Shown piece after piece: positions 33,781 to 43,407 of a stretch of DNA of 64,000 nt. The position numbers and the translations under genes are program-made. Positions within the stretch are counted from its first letter, which is position 1. Every line of letters begins with the position of its first letter. The notes under the pieces are model-generated. The model did not search any database. It was not told the origin of the DNA and worked only from the letters and a program-made list of their open reading frames with translations. The stretch comes from Streptomyces sp. NBS 14/10 (GTDB taxonomy: Bacteria > Actinomycetota > Actinomycetes > Streptomycetales > Streptomycetaceae): the NCBI RefSeq assembly GCF_002224125.1, contig NZ_NCSM01000004.1:589471-653470 (forward strand). The letters run 5' to 3'.

Positions 33781-34953
33781 ATGGACCGTCTTCCCCAGAC
33801 CGCGGACGTCCTGATCGTGGGTGCGGGACCGGTCGGCCTCGCCCTCGCGACCAAGCTCGCCGCCGCCGGGATCGACGCCGTACTGGTGGACCAGGCCGCG
33901 GAGGGGGCCAACACCTCGCGGGCCGCGGTCGTGCACGCCCGGACCCTCGAAGTGCTCCGCGAGATCGACGCGGCCGACGAGCTGGTCCAACGGGGCCTGC
34001 TCATCACCCGGTTCACCGTCCGGGACCGCGACCGCACCCTGCTCACCGTCGGCTTCGACGATCTGCCCACCGATTTCCCCTTCACACTGCTGGTCCCGCA
34101 GAACATCACCGAGGAGGTGTTGCTCGCCCGGCTGAAGGCGTCCGGCGGGCGCGTGCTGCGCCCCCACCGGCTGGCCGGTATCAGCCAGGACGCGGAGGGC
34201 GTGACCGCGGTCATGGCGGACGGCCAGGAGATCCGGGCGGCGTACGCGGTGGGCACCGACGGCATGCACAGCACGGTCCGGGACCACACCGGGATCCCGT
34301 TCACCGGCGACACCTACGCGCAGTCCTTCGTGCTGGCGGATGTCAGGATGGACTGGCCGCTCGGGGACGACGAGATCCAGCTCTGCTTCGCCCCGGAGGG
34401 CGTGGCCGTGGTGGCCCCGCTGCCGGGCGGCAGATACCGCATCGTCGCCACCCAGGACGACGCCCCGGCCCGTCCCGGCATCGGAGATGTGCAACGGCTG
34501 CTGGACGCCCGCGGCCCTCAGGCCCACCCGGGGAAGGTGACCGAGGTGGTCTGGAGCTCGCGGTTCAGGGTGCACCACCGGCTGGCCGACCACTACAGGT
34601 CCGGACGGCTGCTGCTCGCGGGGGACGCGGCCCATGTGCACAGCCCGGCCGGCGGGCAGGGGATGAACACCGGCATCCAGGACGCCCTCGTCCTCGGCGG
34701 CCGACTTGTCACGACGCTGCGGGACGGCCGGGACGTACTGGACGAGTACGAGTCGCTGCGCCGCCCGGTCGCCGAGCAGGTCGTGGCGTTCACCCACCGG
34801 ATGACGAAGATTGCCACGGTCGGCAACTCACCGCTGCGCTCGGTCAGGAACACCGCGCTGCGCGCCCTGGACTGGCTGCCCGCCGTTCACCGCACCATGG
34901 CCATGAACCTCTCCGAACTCGCCCTCGACCCGGAGCGCGCCCAGGCCGGGTGA
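33781..34953 (+). CDS. FAD-dependent aromatic hydroxylase/monooxygenase
   Basis: A 390-residue class A flavin monooxygenase related to p-hydroxybenzoate hydroxylase and polyketide hydroxylases. The Rossmann FAD motif ADVLIVGAGPVGLALATKLA is at residues 8-27. The DG motif region VGTDGMHSTVRDHTGI is around 160. The GD motif GRLLLAGDAAHVHSPAGGQGMNTGIQDA is near 280. It ends soon after the FAD domain, so it lacks the extra C-terminal thioredoxin-like domain of longer homologues. GGAGG precedes the ATG. NAD(P)H and O2 would be cosubstrates; the aromatic substrate is unknown. Probably controlled by the divergent LAL regulator. Confidence 0.92.
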   Translation: MDRLPQTADVLIVGAGPVGLALATKLAAAGIDAVLVDQAAEGANTSRAAVVHARTLEVLREIDAADELVQRGLLITRFTVRDRDRTLLTVGFDDLPTDFPFTLLVPQNITEEVLLARLKASGGRVLRPHRLAGISQDAEGVTAVMADGQEIRAAYAVGTDGMHSTVRDHTGIPFTGDTYAQSFVLADVRMDWPLGDDEIQLCFAPEGVAVVAPLPGGRYRIVATQDDAPARPGIGDVQRLLDARGPQAHPGKVTEVVWSSRFRVHHRLADHYRSGRLLLAGDAAHVHSPAGGQGMNTGIQDALVLGGRLVTTLRDGRDVLDEYESLRRPVAEQVVAFTHRMTKIATVGNSPLRSVRNTALRALDWLPAVHRTMAMNLSELALDPERAQAG

Positions 34954-35023
34954 ACCAGGCGGTACGGAGGCGGGGCTGTCGGCCGGCCGATCCGGCTGCG
35001 GCGCGCCGAGCGGCGGGCGCGGA

Positions 35024-35329
35024 TCACCAACTGCTCTTGGTCACCCCGGGGAGTTCGCCCGCGTGCGCCATCTCGCGCAGCCGGATCCGCGACAGGCCGA
35101 AGGCGCGCAGATGGCCGCGGGGGCGGCCGTCGATGGAGTCGCGGTTGCGCACCCGGGTGGCGCTCGCGTCGCGTGGCTGGCGGCGCAGTTCCCGCTGGGC
35201 GGCGGTACGTTCCTCGGCGGAGCTGTCGGGGGCGGCGATGATCGCCTTCAGCTCGGCGCGGCGCTCGGCGTAGCGGGCGACGATCGCGCGGCGCCGCTCA
35301 TTCTTGGCGATCTTGCTCTTCTTCGCCAT
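35024..35329 (-). CDS. rpsN: 30S ribosomal protein S14, zinc-independent form
   Basis: A 101-residue S14. The start [27 protein letters not shown] and the C-terminal [33 protein letters not shown] are diagnostic. The region that carries CxxC...CxxC zinc ligands in the short S14 type is replaced ([11 protein letters not shown]), so this is the C-minus form that can replace the zinc form when zinc is scarce. Its ATG shares a base with the TGA of the L28 gene (TGATG overlap), so the two are coupled. Confidence 0.95.
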   Translation of the reverse strand: MAKKSKIAKNERRRAIVARYAERRAELKAIIAAPDSSAEERTAAQRELRRQPRDASATRVRNRDSIDGRPRGHLRAFGLSRIRLREMAHAGELPGVTKSSW

Positions 35330-35565
35330 CAGACCTTTCCTCCCTTGGCGCGGATACGGGCCACGGCGGCCTCGACGCCGATCGTGTCGACGGTCTTGAT
35401 CCCCTTGGCGCTCAGGGTGAGCCGGATATGGCGGCCCTCGCTCGGCAGCCAGTAGCCCTTGCGCTGGATGTTGGGGTCGAACCGGCGCTTGCTGCGGCGG
35501 TGTGAGTGGGAGATGTGGTGGCCGAAGCCGGGTTGCCGGCCGGTGAGTTGGCAGTGTGCGGACAT
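35329..35565 (-). CDS. rpmB: 50S ribosomal protein L28, zinc-independent form
   Basis: A 78-residue L28 with the canonical start [33 protein letters not shown] and [22 protein letters not shown]. The four-Cys ribbon is not present (only one Cys, at residue 5), marking the C-minus paralogue. It is the first gene of the minus-strand half of a divergent ribosomal-protein cluster; a Zur-like site lies 58-72 bases before its start. Confidence 0.95.
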   Translation of the reverse strand: MSAHCQLTGRQPGFGHHISHSHRRSKRRFDPNIQRKGYWLPSEGRHIRLTLSAKGIKTVDTIGVEAAVARIRAKGGKV

Positions 35566-35622
35566 GGTGTTCCTCTCGCTCCGGCGGGTGCTGACGGAAG
35601 CACCCTAGCCCATTGATGAAAA

Positions 35623-35637
35623 TGAAAACCAACTTCA
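35623..35637. promoter_or_regulatory. Putative Zur operator between divergent ribosomal protein genes
   Basis: TGAAAACCAACTTCA matches the Streptomyces Zur box TGAAAATGATTTTCA at 11 of 15 positions, with both TGAA/TTCA arms intact. An overlapping TGAAAATGA begins at 35617. It lies between rpmB (start 35565) and rpmG (start 35653), ideal for zinc-dependent repression of both sides. AT-rich composition contrasts with the flanks. Confidence 0.75.
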
Positions 35638-35652
35638 TGTATGCTGTGGGGC

Positions 35653-35817
35653 ATGGCACGGAACGAACGACGCCCGATCGGCAAGCTGAGGTCCACCGCC
35701 GGCACCGGCTACTCCTATGTGACCCGCAAGAACCGCCGTAACGACCCCGACCGGATGACCCTGCGCAAGTACGACCCGGTCGTCGGCCGCCACGTCGACT
35801 TCCGCGAGGAGCGCTGA
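35653..35817 (+). CDS. rpmG: 50S ribosomal protein L33, zinc-independent form
   Basis: A 54-residue L33: [18 protein letters not shown] then [21 protein letters not shown]. All four zinc-ligand Cys positions of the standard L33 are absent. ATG 35653 lies directly downstream of the Zur-like box, giving a short leader; no strong ribosome-binding site is visible (gtggggc). First gene of the plus-strand half, followed after 5 bases by L31. Confidence 0.95.
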   Translation: MARNERRPIGKLRSTAGTGYSYVTRKNRRNDPDRMTLRKYDPVVGRHVDFREER

Positions 35818-35822
35818 CCGTC

Positions 35823-36080
35823 ATGAAGCCCGGAATCCACCCCGAGTACCGGCCGGTCGTCTTCCGCGACCGGGCCGCCGACTTCGCCTTCCTCACCCGC
35901 TCCACGGCCACCAGCGACAAGACCGTCGTATGGGAGGACGGCAGCACGTACCCCGTCATCGACGTCGAGATCTCCTCGGCGAGCCACCCCTTCTACACCG
36001 GCACCCAGCGCGTCGTGGACACCGCGGGCCGCATCGAGCGCTTCGAGCGGCGCTACGGGCGCGGACGGGAGCCCCGATGA
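35823..36080 (+). CDS. rpmE2: 50S ribosomal protein L31 type B, zinc-independent
   Basis: An 85-residue type B L31: [28 protein letters not shown] and the [29 protein letters not shown] ending. It lacks the CxxC of zinc-binding L31, so it can replace it under zinc starvation. Its TGA overlaps the next ATG (ATGA). Confidence 0.96.
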   Translation: MKPGIHPEYRPVVFRDRAADFAFLTRSTATSDKTVVWEDGSTYPVIDVEISSASHPFYTGTQRVVDTAGRIERFERRYGRGREPR

Positions 36081-36679
36081 ATGGGGGGCACGGGGCGCAC
36101 GGGTGGCACGGGGGACAGGCGCGGCTGCCCGTCGCGATCGTCGGCGGGCTGCACACCGAAGCCCGCCGGGCCGCCGTCGAGGAGATCCTGCGCACGGTGC
36201 CCGGCTCCATCGCACTGCATCACGACCTGTCGGCCGCCGCCGGCGGTGCCGTGCAGCGCACCGTACGAGACGCCCGGGGCCTGCTCGCCGAGGGCGACGC
36301 ACCCCTGGTGAACAACTTCGCGTGCTGTGCGCTGCGCGAGGACCTGCCCTGTCTCGCGGACGGCAACGATCTGGCCGAGGCGGGCCTCGCCGCCGCCCCG
36401 ACCGATCAGCGCACCATCGCCGACACCTTCGCCCGGCAACTCGCGTACCCCACGGTGATCGCCATCGCCGAGGGCGCCGCCGACACCCAGGTGCGCAAGG
36501 TGCGGGTGCACGGCGCCGCGGCCCCGCCCGCCGACGCCTGGGTGAGCGTCACCGGCACCTGGCATCCCACGGGCGAGCTCGGTACGGACGGGGCGAGCCC
36601 GGCTCTGGACGCCGCCACCGTCGCACGTCTCCCCGCCCCCAAGGACCCCTGCAATGACACGGTGGTCACCCGCCGGTGA
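36077..36679 (+). pseudogene. Apparent fused remnant: CobW-type fragments joined to a TIGR03943-type C-terminus
   Basis: An uninterrupted 200-residue frame coupled to rpmE2. Residues 15-92 resemble the start of the CobW-family GTP-binding proteins that usually sit here in actinobacterial zinc-starvation clusters: VAIVGGLHTEARRAAVEEIL, then APLVNNFACCALREDL with the Cys motif. Next, CLADGNDLAEAGLAAAPTDQRTIADTFARQL looks like a later CobW segment joined directly after the Cys motif, with the GTPase core missing. From about 136 (VRKVRVHGAAAPP ... VSVTGTWHPTGEL ... RLPAPKDP) it matches my memory of TIGR03943/DUF1980 protein ends. No Walker A is present. I infer two in-frame deletions; an ordinary new gene is the alternative. 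Confidence 0.6.
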
Positions 36680-36699
36680 AGCCGGTAGCGCCGACGCCG

Positions 36700-36963
36700 T
36701 CAGACCAGCGCCTCGTGGACGAAGCACCACCGCCAGTTTTCACCCGGCTCCATCGGCTCCATGATGGGGTGCCCCTCCTCATGAGCATGGGCGCGGGCGT
36801 GCCTGAGCGGTGAGGAGTCGCAGCAGCCGACGTGTCCGCAGGTCAGGCAGAGTCGCAGATGTACCCAGGCGGATCCCAGGCGCAGGCACTCCTCGCAGCC
36901 CTCGGGGTTGCTCGGGGTGACATCGCGGACCATGGACAGATGTGGGTCCGGCTCGAGGGACAT
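36700..36963 (-). CDS. UBP-type zinc finger protein ending the chaperone operon
   Basis: An 87-residue protein with a UBP zinc finger: CEECLRLG, CLTCGHVGCCDSS, then the His series RHARAHAHEEGHPIM and WRWCFVHEALV. It is a paralogue of the finger at 14585. ATG 36963 is 5 bases after the stop of clpB, so it belongs to the dnaK-clpB operon. A bacterial UBP finger translated with a disaggregase suggests an adaptor that recognises protein C-termini, by analogy with eukaryotic UBP fingers; this is inference. Confidence 0.85.
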   Translation of the reverse strand: MSLEPDPHLSMVRDVTPSNPEGCEECLRLGSAWVHLRLCLTCGHVGCCDSSPLRHARAHAHEEGHPIMEPMEPGENWRWCFVHEALV

Positions 36964-36968
36964 GGCGT

Positions 36969-39593
36969 TCACCCTTCCTGCGGTTCCTGCTCGTAGGTGA
37001 CGACCAGTTCGCCGTGCTGGGCGTCGACGCGCACCGTGGCGCCCTCCTGGACGTCGCCGCGCAGCAGGGCGCGTCCGATCAGGGTCTCGACCTCGTGCGA
37101 GATGAAGCGGCGCAGCGGCCGTGCCCCGTAGACCGGATCGTAGCCCTCGTGGGCGATGACCTCCCGGGCGGCCTGGGTGAGCTCGACGGCGATCCGGCGC
37201 TCGGCCAGGCGCTGCCGCAACTCCTCGAACTGCAGGTCCACGATCCGCTCGATCTGGGGCTCGCCGAGTGGCTTGAACAGCACGATGTCGTCGACCCGGT
37301 TCAGGAACTCGGGGCGGAAGTGTGCGCGCAGCTCGCTCATCACCAGGCCGTGGGCGTCCGGTTTGAGCTCGCCCTCGGAGGTGACGCCGTCGAGGAGGTG
37401 CACCGACCCGATGTTGGACGTCATGATCAGGATGGTGTTGCGGAAGTCGACCACCCGGCCCTGGGCGTCGGTGATCCGCCCGTCGTCGAGGACCTGCAGC
37501 AGGGTGTTGAAGACATCGGGGTGCGCCTTCTCGATCTCGTCGAACAGCACCACCGAGTACGGCTTGCGGCGCACCGCCTCGGTGAGCTGGCCGCCCTCTT
37601 CGTAGCCGACGTATCCGGGCGGCGCGCCGAGCAGCCGGCTGACGGTGTGCCGCTCCTGGTACTCGCTCATATCGAGGCGGACCATGTTGTCCTCGGTGTC
37701 GAACAGGGCCGCGGCCAGCGTCTTGGCCAGCTCGGTCTTGCCGACGCCGGTGGGGCCGAGGAAGATGAACGACCCGATCGGGCGGCGCGGGTCCCGGATC
37801 CCCGAGCGGGCCCGGATGATGGCGTCGGCGACCACCTTGACCGCCTCGTCCTGGCCGATGACCCGCTCCCGCAGGATCTCGTCCAGGCGCAGCAGCTTCT
37901 CCCGCTCGCCCTCCTGGAGGCGGGAGATCGGGATTCCGGTCCAGGCGGAGACGATGTCGGCGATCTCGTCCTCGGTGACGACCTCGCGCAGCAGCCGGTG
38001 GGCGCCCTGCTTGGCGGTCAGCTGCTCCTCCTCGGCGGCCAGCCGGCGCTCCAGCTCCTGGAGCCTGCCGTAGCGCAGTTCGGCGGCGCGGTTGAGGTCG
38101 TAGACGCGTTCGGCCTCCTCCGCCTCGCGGCGCACCTCCTCCAGCTCCTTGCGCAGTTCCTGCACCCGGCGGATGGACTGCCGCTCGGCCTCCCACTGGG
38201 CGCGTTTGGCGTCGGCCTCGGCGCGCAGATCGGCCAGTTCCCGGCGCAGCTCCGCCAGCCGCTGCTCGCTGGCCGGGTCGGTCTCCTTGGCGAGCGCGGC
38301 GTCCTCGATCTCCAGGCGGGTGACCCGGCGGGTGATCTCGTCCAGCTCGGCGGGCATCGAGTCGATCTCCGTACGCAGCCGGGCGCACGCCTCGTCGACG
38401 AGGTCGATGGCCTTGTCCGGCAGGAACCGGTCGCTGATGTAGCGGTGGCTCAAGGTCGCGGCGGAGACCAGGGCGGTGTCCTGGATCTTGACGCCGTGGA
38501 AGACCTCCAGGCGCTCCCGCAGCCCGCGCAGGATCGAGATGGTGTCCTCGACGGACGGCTCGTCCACCAGCACCTGCTGGAAGCGGCGCTCCAGCGCGGC
38601 GTCCTTCTCGATGTGTTTGCGGTACTCCTGGAGCGTGGTGGCGCCGATCATATGGAGCTCGCCGCGGGCCAGCATGGGCTTGAGCATGTTTCCCGCGTCC
38701 ATGGCGCCTTCGGCCGCCCCGGCCCCCACCACGGTGTGCAGTTCGTCGACGAACAGCAGGATCCTGCCCGAGGCGGCCTTGACCTCGCTGAGCACGGCCT
38801 TCAGACGCTCCTCGAACTCGCCGCGGTACTTCGCCCCGGCGACCAGGGACCCCATGTCGAGGGCGAAGACGGTCTTGTCGCGCAGCCCCTCGGGGACATC
38901 GCCGCGCACGATGCGCTGGGCCAGGCCCTCGACGATGGCGGTCTTGCCGACGCCCGGGTCGCCGATGAGCACCGGGTTGTTCTTCGACTTGCGGCTGAGG
39001 ATCTGGGTGACCCGGCGGATCTCGGCGTCCCGGCCGATGACCGGGTCCAGCTTGCCCGAGCGGGCCTCGAGGACCAGGTCGCGGCCGTACTTCTCCAGCG
39101 CCTCGTACGCCACCTCGGGGTTGGCGGAGGTGACCCGCTGGCTCCCGCGGACCTGGGTGAGGGCGCTGAGGAACGCCTCCTTGGTGACGCCGTGTTCCTT
39201 GAGCACCCGCCCGGCCGCGGTGGCGGATCCCTCGTCGGTGAGGGCCAGCAGGAGGTGTTCGACGGAGACGTACTCGTCCTTGAGCCGCCTGGCCTCCTGC
39301 TCGGCGGTGTCCAGCAGCTTGGCCAGGCGCTGGGTGACGAAGACCTGTCCCGGGCCGGCGCCGGGTCCGGTGACCTTCGGCTTACGGGCCACCTCGGCCT
39401 CCAGCATCGTGCGCAGCGCCGTGGGGTCGGCGCCCACCTGGCCGATCAGCCGGGGCACCAGGCCCTCGGGCTGGTCGAGGAGGGCGAGCAGCAGATGTTC
39501 GCCGTCGACCTCGGTCTGGCCGAGCCGCAGGGCCTTGGTCTGGGCGTCCTGGAGGGCTTCCTGGGACTTCTGGGTGAGGCGGTTCATGTCCAT
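36969..39593 (-). CDS. clpB: ATP-dependent disaggregase ClpB
   Basis: An 874-residue Hsp100 protein that, with DnaK, extracts polypeptides from aggregates. The order is: N-domain with two Clp repeats (1-145), AAA1 with [10 protein letters not shown] near 210, a long coiled-coil middle domain (about 410-530, rich in ERRLAAEEE patterns), and AAA2 with [10 protein letters not shown] near 612 and [10 protein letters not shown]. The arginine-finger region and C-terminal domain are complete. Length is normal for the family. ATG 39593 is used (ATG 39587 also possible). It overlaps the cbpM-like gene by 10 bases. It sits in an operon with dnaK, grpE and a J-protein rather than alone. Confidence 0.97.
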   Translation of the reverse strand: MDMNRLTQKSQEALQDAQTKALRLGQTEVDGEHLLLALLDQPEGLVPRLIGQVGADPTALRTMLEAEVARKPKVTGPGAGPGQVFVTQRLAKLLDTAEQEARRLKDEYVSVEHLLLALTDEGSATAAGRVLKEHGVTKEAFLSALTQVRGSQRVTSANPEVAYEALEKYGRDLVLEARSGKLDPVIGRDAEIRRVTQILSRKSKNNPVLIGDPGVGKTAIVEGLAQRIVRGDVPEGLRDKTVFALDMGSLVAGAKYRGEFEERLKAVLSEVKAASGRILLFVDELHTVVGAGAAEGAMDAGNMLKPMLARGELHMIGATTLQEYRKHIEKDAALERRFQQVLVDEPSVEDTISILRGLRERLEVFHGVKIQDTALVSAATLSHRYISDRFLPDKAIDLVDEACARLRTEIDSMPAELDEITRRVTRLEIEDAALAKETDPASEQRLAELRRELADLRAEADAKRAQWEAERQSIRRVQELRKELEEVRREAEEAERVYDLNRAAELRYGRLQELERRLAAEEEQLTAKQGAHRLLREVVTEDEIADIVSAWTGIPISRLQEGEREKLLRLDEILRERVIGQDEAVKVVADAIIRARSGIRDPRRPIGSFIFLGPTGVGKTELAKTLAAALFDTEDNMVRLDMSEYQERHTVSRLLGAPPGYVGYEEGGQLTEAVRRKPYSVVLFDEIEKAHPDVFNTLLQVLDDGRITDAQGRVVDFRNTILIMTSNIGSVHLLDGVTSEGELKPDAHGLVMSELRAHFRPEFLNRVDDIVLFKPLGEPQIERIVDLQFEELRQRLAERRIAVELTQAAREVIAHEGYDPVYGARPLRRFISHEVETLIGRALLRGDVQEGATVRVDAQHGELVVTYEQEPQEG

Positions 39594-39949
39594 GGGGGTT
39601 GATCACTCCTCGCGCCGCTGCGGCGCAGTGCGGCCTCGAGCCGGCCGATACGGTCGAGCAGATCGAGCACCAGGCCGATGGACGCGTAGTTCAGACACAG
39701 TCCGGTGCGCAGCCGCTCCACGCGGGCCAGCGTCGCCGGGGCGGTCAGGGGGAACACCAGCCGCCCCGCGGCGTCGCGCCGCGCGTCGACCAGGCCGAGG
39801 GCGACAAAGCGCCGGACCAGTTCGGGGTGGAGCCCGGCGCGGTCGGCCACGGTCTCCAGCGTGAGCGTGCGCGCGGGCACCAGGGCGTAGTGGACGGAGG
39901 CCGCGGGCGAGGGCCTGGTCGTGCGGGACGTCGGTGGGTGGGTGCTCAT
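39584..39949 (-). CDS. cbpM: CbpM-like chaperone modulator (MerR-type fold)
   Basis: A 121-residue protein of the MerR-like CbpM group: a winged-helix segment [28 protein letters not shown] at 30-60, then a helical coiled-coil ([35 protein letters not shown]). CbpM binds the J-domain of CbpA and inhibits it. HspR, a related repressor, is the alternative, but the lack of a HAIR box before dnaK favours CbpM. It is coupled by ATGA overlap to the J-protein gene and overlaps clpB. Confidence 0.82.
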   Translation of the reverse strand: MSTHPPTSRTTRPSPAASVHYALVPARTLTLETVADRAGLHPELVRRFVALGLVDARRDAAGRLVFPLTAPATLARVERLRTGLCLNYASIGLVLDLLDRIGRLEAALRRSGARSDQPPWT

Positions 39950-40917
39950 CGCGCGCTCCTGGGGTCGAAGGAGGAGGTGGCGGCGAGCTCTTCGAACAGC
40001 TCGCGCTCCCGGTCGGTGAGGCGCGCCGGCACCATGACGCGGATCTCGGCGTACAGATGGCCCTCGGGGCCGCTGGGGTTCGGCATGCCCTCGCCGCGCA
40101 GCCGCAGCCGGCGGCCGCTGGAGGACCCGGCGGGGACCGTGACCTTTGCGGTGCCGCCCGGGGTGGGCACGGGGACGGTCGCGCCGAGCGCGGCCTCCCA
40201 GGGGGTCAGCGGGAGGGTGACATGGATGTTCCGGCCCTCCAGCCGGAACCGCGGATGGGGCTGGATCCGCGCCCGCAGATACAGGTCTCCGGCCGGGGCG
40301 TCACCGCTGCCGCGGCCGCCCTGTCCGGCCAGCCGGATGCGCTGACCGTCGACGACGCCCGGCGGGACGTCGACCTGGACGGTGCGCTGCCCCGAGGGCC
40401 CGGCCAGGGTCATGGAGCGGCGGCCGCCGCGGTAGGCGTCCTCGACGGTGAGTGACAGTTCGGCCTCCTGGTCGGCCCCGGGCACATCGCCGCGTCCCGC
40501 CGCGCGCCCGGCGCCGCCGCCGAAGAACGAGCCGAACAGATCCTCGAAGTCGACGCCCGCTCCCTGCGCGTCCTCGCCGAAGCCTCGGACGACCCGTACC
40601 CGGCCGCCGTCCCCCGAGGTCGTCCAGCCCCGGAAGCCGCCCCCGCCGAAGCCCTCTCCGGCGCCGGCGCCGACGCGCTCCTCCCAGTCCTCGGGGATCT
40701 TGCGGAAGTCGTCGCCGAACCGGTCGTAGCGGGCCCGGGTCCCGGGGTCGGAGAGCACGCTGTAGGCGTCGTTGAGCTCCTTGAACCGCTCCTCGGCCGC
40801 AGGGTCCTTGTTGACGTCCGGGTGGTGTTTGCGGGCCAGTTTGCGGTACGCCTGCTGGATCTCGTCGGAGCTCGCGCCCCGTGAGACCCCCAACACCTCG
40901 TAGTAGTCCCGTGCCAT
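39946..40917 (-). CDS. cbpA: CbpA-type DnaJ co-chaperone (no zinc finger)
   Basis: A 323-residue J-protein. J-domain residues 4-68 with HPD at 32-34, then a Gly/Phe-rich linker ([18 protein letters not shown]), and the two C-terminal beta domains for client binding. The four CxxCxGxG zinc repeats of type I DnaJ are absent, so this is a type II CbpA-like protein; a zinc-free design fits the next-door zinc-independent ribosomal set by theme only. Six bases downstream of grpE; ATGA overlap with cbpM. Confidence 0.95.
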   Translation of the reverse strand: MARDYYEVLGVSRGASSDEIQQAYRKLARKHHPDVNKDPAAEERFKELNDAYSVLSDPGTRARYDRFGDDFRKIPEDWEERVGAGAGEGFGGGGFRGWTTSGDGGRVRVVRGFGEDAQGAGVDFEDLFGSFFGGGAGRAAGRGDVPGADQEAELSLTVEDAYRGGRRSMTLAGPSGQRTVQVDVPPGVVDGQRIRLAGQGGRGSGDAPAGDLYLRARIQPHPRFRLEGRNIHVTLPLTPWEAALGATVPVPTPGGTAKVTVPAGSSSGRRLRLRGEGMPNPSGPEGHLYAEIRVMVPARLTDRERELFEELAATSSFDPRSAR

Positions 40918-40923
40918 GGCCGG

Positions 40924-41514
40924 TCACTCCCGTTTGGCCACGGCGACGGCCATCGGCCTGAGTTGGTTGTCGGTGTCCCCGTAGCCGGGGCGCAGCACCT
41001 GGACCACCGTCCCCGGTTCCGCTTCGGGGTCGTCGACCACGCCGACCACCTCGTGGCGGGCCGGGTCGAACGGCACCCCCGTCTCGTCCTGGCGTGCGTA
41101 GCCGAGCCGGGCGAGGGCGTCCACGGCCTGGTCGCGTACGGCCCTGACGCCTTCCACGATGGTGGCGGGGTCGGCCTCGGCGTGGGAGAGGGCGAGTTCG
41201 AGGTTGTCGATGACGGGCAGCAGCGCCGTGGCCGTACGGGCCCGCTCGGCGGCCCGTTCCCGCTCCAGTTCCCTGGCGTGGCGCTTGCGCAGATTGTCCA
41301 GATCGGCCAGGGTGCGGCGCCAGCGGTCCTCCAACTCGGCCAGGGCCGCGGCGTACTCGTCCTCGGGTGGGGCGGGACCGCCTGCCGCGTCCGGGCCGGG
41401 CCCTTCCCCGCCCGCGCCGCGCGCCTCGGCCGTGCCCGGGGCTGGCAGATCCTGTTCGGGTTCCGGCACGGCGCCCTCGGGCACCGGTTCGGGCTCCTGC
41501 GGACGGTGGGACAT
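40924..41514 (-). CDS. grpE: Nucleotide exchange factor GrpE
   Basis: A 196-residue GrpE: an acidic, Pro-rich disordered N-terminus (1-50), a long dimerisation coiled-coil (WRRTLADLDNLRKRHARELERERA) and the C-terminal beta domain with the family ending FDPARHEVVGVVDDPEAEPGTVVQVLRPGY. It stimulates ADP release from DnaK. Nine bases after dnaK. Confidence 0.95.
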   Translation of the reverse strand: MSHRPQEPEPVPEGAVPEPEQDLPAPGTAEARGAGGEGPGPDAAGGPAPPEDEYAAALAELEDRWRRTLADLDNLRKRHARELERERAAERARTATALLPVIDNLELALSHAEADPATIVEGVRAVRDQAVDALARLGYARQDETGVPFDPARHEVVGVVDDPEAEPGTVVQVLRPGYGDTDNQLRPMAVAVAKRE

Positions 41515-41523
41515 GGCTGCCGC

Positions 41524-43407
41524 CTAGCCTTTGTCGAACTCGGCGTCGACGACGTCCTCGTCGCCTCCGCCACCCTCGTCGGGGCCGGTCTGCCGGGCGC
41601 CCCCGGCTCCGGCCGTCGCATGCGCGGCCAGGCCCGCGTAGACCTGCTGGAGCTCGGAGATCAGCGGCCTGGCCCGGTCCACGCCCGCCTCGCCCCGGAC
41701 CGCCTCACGGGCGTCGCCGACCAGCATCTCGGCGCGCGCCTTCTCATGGGAGGGCGCCGCGTCGCCCAGTTCGGTGAGGCGCTTTTCGACCTGATAGGCG
41801 ATGGCGTCCAGCTCGTTACGGGCGTCCACGGCCTCCCGCAGCGCCTGGTCCTCACCGCGGTTGCGCTCGGCCTCCTGGACCATGCGCTCCACATCGCCGC
41901 GGTCGAGGTTGCCGGTCTCGCTGATCGTGACGGACTGCTCCTTGCCGGTGTCCCGGTCCCGGGCGGTGACGTTGAGGATGCCGTTGGCGTCGATGTCGAA
42001 GACGACCTCGATCTGCGGTTCGCCGCGCGGCGCCGGACGGATGCCGGTCAGCTGGAACCGGCCAAGAACCCTGTTGTCCGCGGCCCGCTCCCGCTCGCCC
42101 TGGAGGATCACGATGTCCACGGCCTGCTGGCTGTCCTCGGCCGTGGAGAAGGTCTCCGTGCGGCGCACCGGGATGGTGGTGTTCCGCTCGATGATCTTCG
42201 TCATGACCCCGCCGCGGGTCTCGACACCCAGCGACAGCGGTGTGACATCCAGCAGCAGGACGTCCTTGACCTCGCCCTTGAGCACCCCGGCCTGGATCGC
42301 GGCGCCCAGCGCCACCACCTCGTCCGGGTTCACGCTCATATTGGGCTCCTTGCCGCCGGTCAGCCGGCGCACCAGGGCCTGCACCGCGGGGATCCGGGTC
42401 GAGCCGCCGACCAGGATCACCTCGTCGATGTCGTTCTCGCCGACCTTTGCGTCGGCCATGGCCTGCTGGACCGGACCGAGACAGCGCTCCACCAGATCGG
42501 CGGTGATCTGGTCGAAGGTGGACCGCATGACCGACTCGGTCAGATGCTTGGGCCCCGAGGCGTCCGCGGTGATGAACGGCAGGTTGACCTGGGTCTGGGT
42601 CACCGAGCTCAGCTCGGTCTTCGCCTTCTCCGCGGCCTCGAAGAGCCGCTGCAGCGCCTGCGGATCCCGGCGCAGATCGATGCCGTTGTTCTGCTGGAAA
42701 TTGTCGGCGAGGTGATCGACGAGCCGGCGGTCGAAGTCGTCGCCGCCCAGATGGCTGTCGCCCGCGGTGGAGCGCACCTCCACCACGCCGTCCCCGACGT
42801 CGAGGACGGACACGTCGAAGGTGCCGCCGCCGAGGTCGAAGACGAGCACCGTCTCGTGCCCCTTCTTGTCAAGGCCGTACGCCAGGGCCGCCGCGGTCGG
42901 CTCGTTGATGATCCGCAGCACCTCGAGACCCGCGATCTCGCCCGCGTCCTTGGTGGCGCTGCGCTGGGCGTCGTTGAAGTACGCGGGCACCGTGATGACC
43001 GCCTCGGTCACCCGCTCGCCCAGCTGTTTCGCGGCGTCGTCGGCGAGCTTGCGCAGCACCAGGGCGCTGATCTCCTCAGGCGAGTACAGCTTGTCGCGCA
43101 CCTTGAAGCGCGCGAGGGACTGCTCGTCCGGGACGACGTCGTAGGCGACCGCCTTGGCCTCGTCGGGCACCTCGTCGTAGTGCCGGCCGACGAACCGCTT
43201 GGCCGAGTAGATGGTGCCCTTGGGGTTGAGGATCGCCTGGCGCCGGGCCAGCTGGCCCACCAGGCGTTCGCCGGTGTCGGTGAAGGCCACCACGGACGGG
43301 GTTGTGCGACCGCCCTCCGAACTGGGCACGACCGTCGCCTCGCCGCCCTCCCACGCCGCGATCACCGAGTTGGTGGTGCCCAGATCGATTCCGACTGCCT
43401 TGGCCAT
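41524..43407 (-). CDS. dnaK: Hsp70 chaperone DnaK
   Basis: A 627-residue Hsp70. Actin-like ATPase with the signatures [13 protein letters not shown] (5-17), [15 protein letters not shown] and [14 protein letters not shown], followed by the linker ([21 protein letters not shown]), the beta-sandwich substrate domain and a helical lid ending in an acidic tail ([12 protein letters not shown]). AAGGAG precedes ATG 43407. The operon order dnaK-grpE-cbpA-cbpM-clpB-UBP finger differs from the usual Streptomyces dnaK-grpE-dnaJ-hspR operon, so this is probably a second, specialised copy. No HAIR-like inverted repeat was found upstream. Confidence 0.96.
   Translation of the reverse strand: MAKAVGIDLGTTNSVIAAWEGGEATVVPSSEGGRTTPSVVAFTDTGERLVGQLARRQAILNPKGTIYSAKRFVGRHYDEVPDEAKAVAYDVVPDEQSLARFKVRDKLYSPEEISALVLRKLADDAAKQLGERVTEAVITVPAYFNDAQRSATKDAGEIAGLEVLRIINEPTAAALAYGLDKKGHETVLVFDLGGGTFDVSVLDVGDGVVEVRSTAGDSHLGGDDFDRRLVDHLADNFQQNNGIDLRRDPQALQRLFEAAEKAKTELSSVTQTQVNLPFITADASGPKHLTESVMRSTFDQITADLVERCLGPVQQAMADAKVGENDIDEVILVGGSTRIPAVQALVRRLTGGKEPNMSVNPDEVVALGAAIQAGVLKGEVKDVLLLDVTPLSLGVETRGGVMTKIIERNTTIPVRRTETFSTAEDSQQAVDIVILQGERERAADNRVLGRFQLTGIRPAPRGEPQIEVVFDIDANGILNVTARDRDTGKEQSVTISETGNLDRGDVERMVQEAERNRGEDQALREAVDARNELDAIAYQVEKRLTELGDAAPSHEKARAEMLVGDAREAVRGEAGVDRARPLISELQQVYAGLAAHATAGAGGARQTGPDEGGGGDEDVVDAEFDKG

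Noticed and set aside
1..34953. A secondary-metabolite biosynthetic gene cluster (SARP, LAL regulator, FAD hydroxylase present)
   Set aside because: No PKS, NRPS, terpene, RiPP or tailoring cluster genes occur between these; regulators and hydroxylase are separated by unrelated housekeeping-type genes.
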